Shown one piece after another: positions 53,521-55,653 of a stretch of DNA of 55,653 nt. Origin of the DNA: JBDTNL01 sp039933785 (GTDB taxonomy: Bacteria > Acidobacteriota > Thermoanaerobaculia > Multivoradales > JAGPDF01). The stretch lies in contig JBDTNL010000022.1 of NCBI GenBank assembly GCA_039933785.1, positions 1-55,653 of the forward strand, given 5' to 3'. The number at the start of each line of letters is the position of its first letter. Position 1 is the first letter of the stretch. The notes beneath the pieces were generated by a model. That model was not told the origin of the DNA, made no database searches, and worked only from the letters and a program-made list of their open reading frames with translations. The position numbers and the translations under genes were made by a program.

Positions 53521-54222
53521 TTAGTAGGCCTTCAGGTCGATAATGTTTTGCGTCTGGCCGGCGGCAACGGCGTAGGATCTCTCTCCGCACGGCGCCGCGC
53601 CGCAAACGATCGAGGTGTCGGTGATGTTCACTCGCCAGGCGACGTTGGTGAGCGCGCCGATGAAGACCCAGAAGTGGCCATTGACGCCGCGTCCGTCGAG
53701 CAGCTTCAGCGTGAGCTCGGCGCTATCGCTGGTGAAGAACCAGAAGGCCCCGGATTCATCGCTCACCTGTGCCGCGCCGACCGAGTGCTCGGTCCCGTCG
53801 CCTCCCGTCCAGAACGCTTCGGCGCGAAACCGGCCGCGCAAGAAGAGCGAGTTGGTCTCGGCCCGAACGTCGAACGCGGTCGCGGCGATGAGCTGATCGT
53901 CGAGCCGGAGCTCCACGGTGTAGCTCCCCGCCGGAAGCGCCCCGAGAGTGGCATGTCGGGCCGGAATCTGCTCGCAAGCGAGGGGGAGCGGAGTCGTGTC
54001 GATCGAGACCGACTCGATTCTGAGGGTGATTGTCGAACCCGTCACCACCGGCGGATCCATCGGGAAATACGGCTGGACGCACGTGGCGATGGCGAACGCC
54101 AGGGCGTCGCCGCTGGACGGAAATCCAGGGCTGACGCGGACCGACGCTTGAGGCGCGGGGGCGGCCGCGGTCAAGGGCGGACACACCAAGACGAGCAAGG
54201 ACGCAGCAAGTAGTGAGCGCAT
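53521..54222 (-). CDS. Small secreted protein, type A, copy 1
   Basis: A 233-residue exported protein with signal peptide MRSLLAASLLVLVCPPLTAA. Domain order is as in copy 2: an Ig-like half (SPGFPSSGDALAFAIATC, STITLRIESVS) and the shared domain (RGRFRAEAFWTGG, SDESGAFWFF, LLDGRGVNGHFWVFIGALTN), ending QTQNIIDLKAY. It is the first gene of the array A-B-A-B. ATG 54222 has no Shine-Dalgarno sequence; instead a small inverted repeat lies directly upstream. The frame is open further up and reaches a relic of another copy, but the signal peptide fixes the start here. Function unknown. Confidence 0.8.
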   Translation of the reverse strand: MRSLLAASLLVLVCPPLTAAAPAPQASVRVSPGFPSSGDALAFAIATCVQPYFPMDPPVVTGSTITLRIESVSIDTTPLPLACEQIPARHATLGALPAGSYTVELRLDDQLIAATAFDVRAETNSLFLRGRFRAEAFWTGGDGTEHSVGAAQVSDESGAFWFFTSDSAELTLKLLDGRGVNGHFWVFIGALTNVAWRVNITDTSIVCGAAPCGERSYAVAAGQTQNIIDLKAY

Positions 54223-54223
54223 G

Positions 54224-54238
54224 ATGCTATTACAGCAT
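54224..54238 (-). promoter_or_regulatory. Inverted repeat touching the start of the type A gene
   Basis: ATGCT-N5-AGCAT ends one base before the ATG at 54222. It could be an operator or an mRNA hairpin hiding the start. The surrounding 50 bases are AT-rich compared with the window, as expected for a promoter region. Confidence 0.4.
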
Positions 54239-54309
54239 GACCAGAGGCGAGATTTATTGCTTTGGTAGCATTTTGTGACGAATGGAGGAAGCGCTGGACT
54301 GAGGCTCGC

Positions 54310-54390
54310 TAGGTGGCAGTCAGGGCGCGCAAACGGGGCCGTGAACGTCAGCGCATCGGCGCTCGAGGGGAAGGCTGGGAGATGGCCGGT
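54310..54390 (-). pseudogene. Relic of another type A gene
   Basis: On the minus strand this stretch reads LPAFPSSADALTFTAPFA, which lines up with SPAFPSSADGLDFAVSV of the type A protein at 51799-52494. The DNA is also alike (CATCGGCGCT, then a GGGAA-containing segment at the same spacing). Sequence on both sides no longer matches. It lies between the metallopeptidase stop and the first intact type A gene, so the array once extended further. Confidence 0.6.
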
Positions 54391-54429
54391 CTGAACCCGG
54401 GCCATCTCCCGCCCCCTCTGTCTCGCTCG

Positions 54430-55653
54430 CTACGGGCAGCTGAACGCAGCCGTGTCGGCCACTGTGCTGGTCAAGTGGTTGAGTGCGTTGGCGTACGTCT
54501 TGGTTTGACCGCTCACGGTGTCGCGGACGTGAACCGTCCAGCCTTGGTTGGTGAGGCCGCTGATGAAGACCCAGAACTTGCTGTTCAGTCCGCAGGCGTC
54601 CAGGACCTTGAGGCCGATCTCGAAGTTGGTGGACGCGAAGAACCAGTAAAACGCCGAGTCGTTGTTCTCGGCGCGCTCGGCGCCGAAGAACATGACCTGG
54701 CCAGTGCCCGCATCGGTGGCGCTCTGCCAATCGACCTTGACCTCGAAGCGCCCGCCGGCGAGGCACGCCGTGCCGGCGCTGCGCACGCACGGCCCGGTCA
54801 CCTGCTGGACGCTCCACCCGATGTCCTTGAAGGCCTGGGTGTCGAGCAGGTTCTGCTCGGTTGGGGTATCGATCGGCTCCATGAGCTCGTCCGGCGACAG
54901 CACGGTGTCCCAATGGCTCACCGACGAACCGACCTCGACGGGATTCGGCGCGTACATACGGACGTGGCCCGAGGGATGGCGCCCGGCGGACAAAACGCTG
55001 CTCGCCGCGACCACGTTGGCTCCCAGCCAGTGCAGATCACCGGTGTCGATCGACGAAGCCGCGCGCTGACCGTCGTTCAATTGATCCCAACGCTTGCTCA
55101 GACTGTGGTCCTCGAGATTGTCCATGAAGGTGTCGTCGGTGTCCTGAAATCGCGATCCGTCGAGCGGGTTGACGAAGGTCTGGAAGCCCAGCCCATGCGC
55201 GAACTCGTGCTTGGCGGTGCTGAAGAAGCCGAGGGTGCCCGACGGGTTCGCGATCCCAATGCCATAGAACCACTTGAGGCCGCCGATGCAAGACGCCGAG
55301 CCATTGTCGAGCGTGCTGTTGAACGAAGCGCGGATGTCGCTGCTCGAGGGGTCTTGGTCGCTGCCGGCGATCGCATTCGCGAGCGCCAGCGGATACCAGG
55401 TGTCGGCCTTCGGCGCGCCCGGAAAATCGCTCACCACGCCGATCGCGCCGGCGCTGCCGAGCAACGCGGAAGTCGGAGTGCAGGTTTTGGGATCGAAAGA
55501 ACTGTCGACCCGGATCGTGACGTTGTCCTGCAGGATGGCGCCCCAATAGTTGGCGGCCGCCTGCAGGGCGTTCTTGCGCTGCTGACCGCGAGTTGTCCCG
55601 CTGTTGCCGAAGACCGGCGCCACCGGCGTCGGGTCATTGAGCCCCTCGCCGGC
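54430..55653 (-). CDS. Secreted HExxH metallopeptidase-like protein with the shared C-terminal domain (5' end outside window)
   Basis: The frame is open to the window edge (AGEGLNDPTPVAPVFGNSGT), so the N-terminus is missing. The visible 407 residues show the zinc motif AKHEFAHGLGF, with the second histidine followed by GLGF as in metzincin-like sites, preceded by a domain with NYWGAILQDNVTIRV that occurs in related bacterial secreted proteins. After PTEQNLLDTQAFKDIGW, the last 110 residues (CLAGGRFEVKVDWQSAT, NNDSAFYWFFASTNFEIGL, KVLDACGLNSKFWVFISGLTN, ending ADTAAFSCP) are the same domain as in the type A and B proteins next door. It is first in direction of transcription, 200 bases before the A-B array. 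Confidence 0.82.
   Translation of the reverse strand, partial: AGEGLNDPTPVAPVFGNSGTTRGQQRKNALQAAANYWGAILQDNVTIRVDSSFDPKTCTPTSALLGSAGAIGVVSDFPGAPKADTWYPLALANAIAGSDQDPSSSDIRASFNSTLDNGSASCIGGLKWFYGIGIANPSGTLGFFSTAKHEFAHGLGFQTFVNPLDGSRFQDTDDTFMDNLEDHSLSKRWDQLNDGQRAASSIDTGDLHWLGANVVAASSVLSAGRHPSGHVRMYAPNPVEVGSSVSHWDTVLSPDELMEPIDTPTEQNLLDTQAFKDIGWSVQQVTGPCVRSAGTACLAGGRFEVKVDWQSATDAGTGQVMFFGAERAENNDSAFYWFFASTNFEIGLKVLDACGLNSKFWVFISGLTNQGWTVHVRDTVSGQTKTYANALNHLTSTVADTAAFSCP

Noticed and set aside
54224..54238. The small inverted repeat before the type A gene as an attachment site
   Set aside because: It is only 5 bp per arm, has no second copy in the window and no integrase nearby; a regulatory or chance origin is likelier.

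Overview
This window is a GC-rich chromosomal segment of a Gram-negative bacterium. The outer-membrane lipoprotein RlpA, the type IV pilus genes, the C-terminal IPTL sorting signal and the families of secreted proteins built from recurring domains fit Acidobacteriota (Thermoanaerobaculia/Holophagae-like). That placement is inferred from gene content, not from a marker-gene tree. I saw no rRNA, tRNA, CRISPR array, prophage or transposase.

Layout. 1-10.2 kb is housekeeping: the end of ftsK, a convergent glycosyltransferase, fmt-rsmB, HU with a textbook promoter and terminator, then an overlapping run moaC - DUF1343/NamZ-like - unknown - class V aminotransferase - serA, followed by ddl. 11.3-17.0 kb is a formate dehydrogenase locus: fdhD, divergent from a selenocysteine-containing catalytic subunit, a fused NuoE-NuoF diaphorase, and a NuoG-like iron-sulfur protein. 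17-30 kb holds a zinc peptidase, PilZ-like protein, rlpA, purB, an FHA-GAF-adenylate cyclase, an FhlA-like sigma-54 activator, two MFS transporters, moeA, a DUF4388 protein and an FmdB-type zinc ribbon. 30.5-33.6 kb holds an XdhC-family maturation factor, a secreted beta-propeller and a cupin. 33.6-36.6 kb encodes a large secreted serine protease, and 36.7-42.3 kb is pilT-pilC-pilS-pilR. 42.4-45.2 kb carries an S9 peptidase and a membrane protein. From 45.3 kb to the end, all on the minus strand, lies a secretome island: a 1745-residue DUF11-repeat surface protein, an array of duplicated small secreted proteins with decayed copies, and a metallopeptidase cut by the window edge.

How the genes work together. 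Five molybdenum-cofactor genes lie within 27 kb: moaC, fdhD, the Mo enzyme itself, moeA and an XdhC-like gene. The formate dehydrogenase is the most distinctive system. The N-terminal [4Fe-4S] domain normally fused to the catalytic subunit is missing from it and sits instead at the C-terminus of the last gene in the operon, so the usual single alpha subunit is split and its two halves are in reversed gene order. An in-frame UGA with a bacterial SECIS hairpin at the same spacing as in E. coli fdhF marks selenocysteine.

A second theme is transcription. At seven gene starts (moaC, fdhD, fdhF, moeA, the XdhC-like gene, the zinc peptidase and probably fmt) a TANNNT box lies 6-7 bases before the start codon with no Shine-Dalgarno sequence, which suggests leaderless mRNAs; the FhlA-like gene has 8 bases. 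HU, ddl, pilT, the S9 peptidase and the secreted proteins have ordinary ribosome binding sites.
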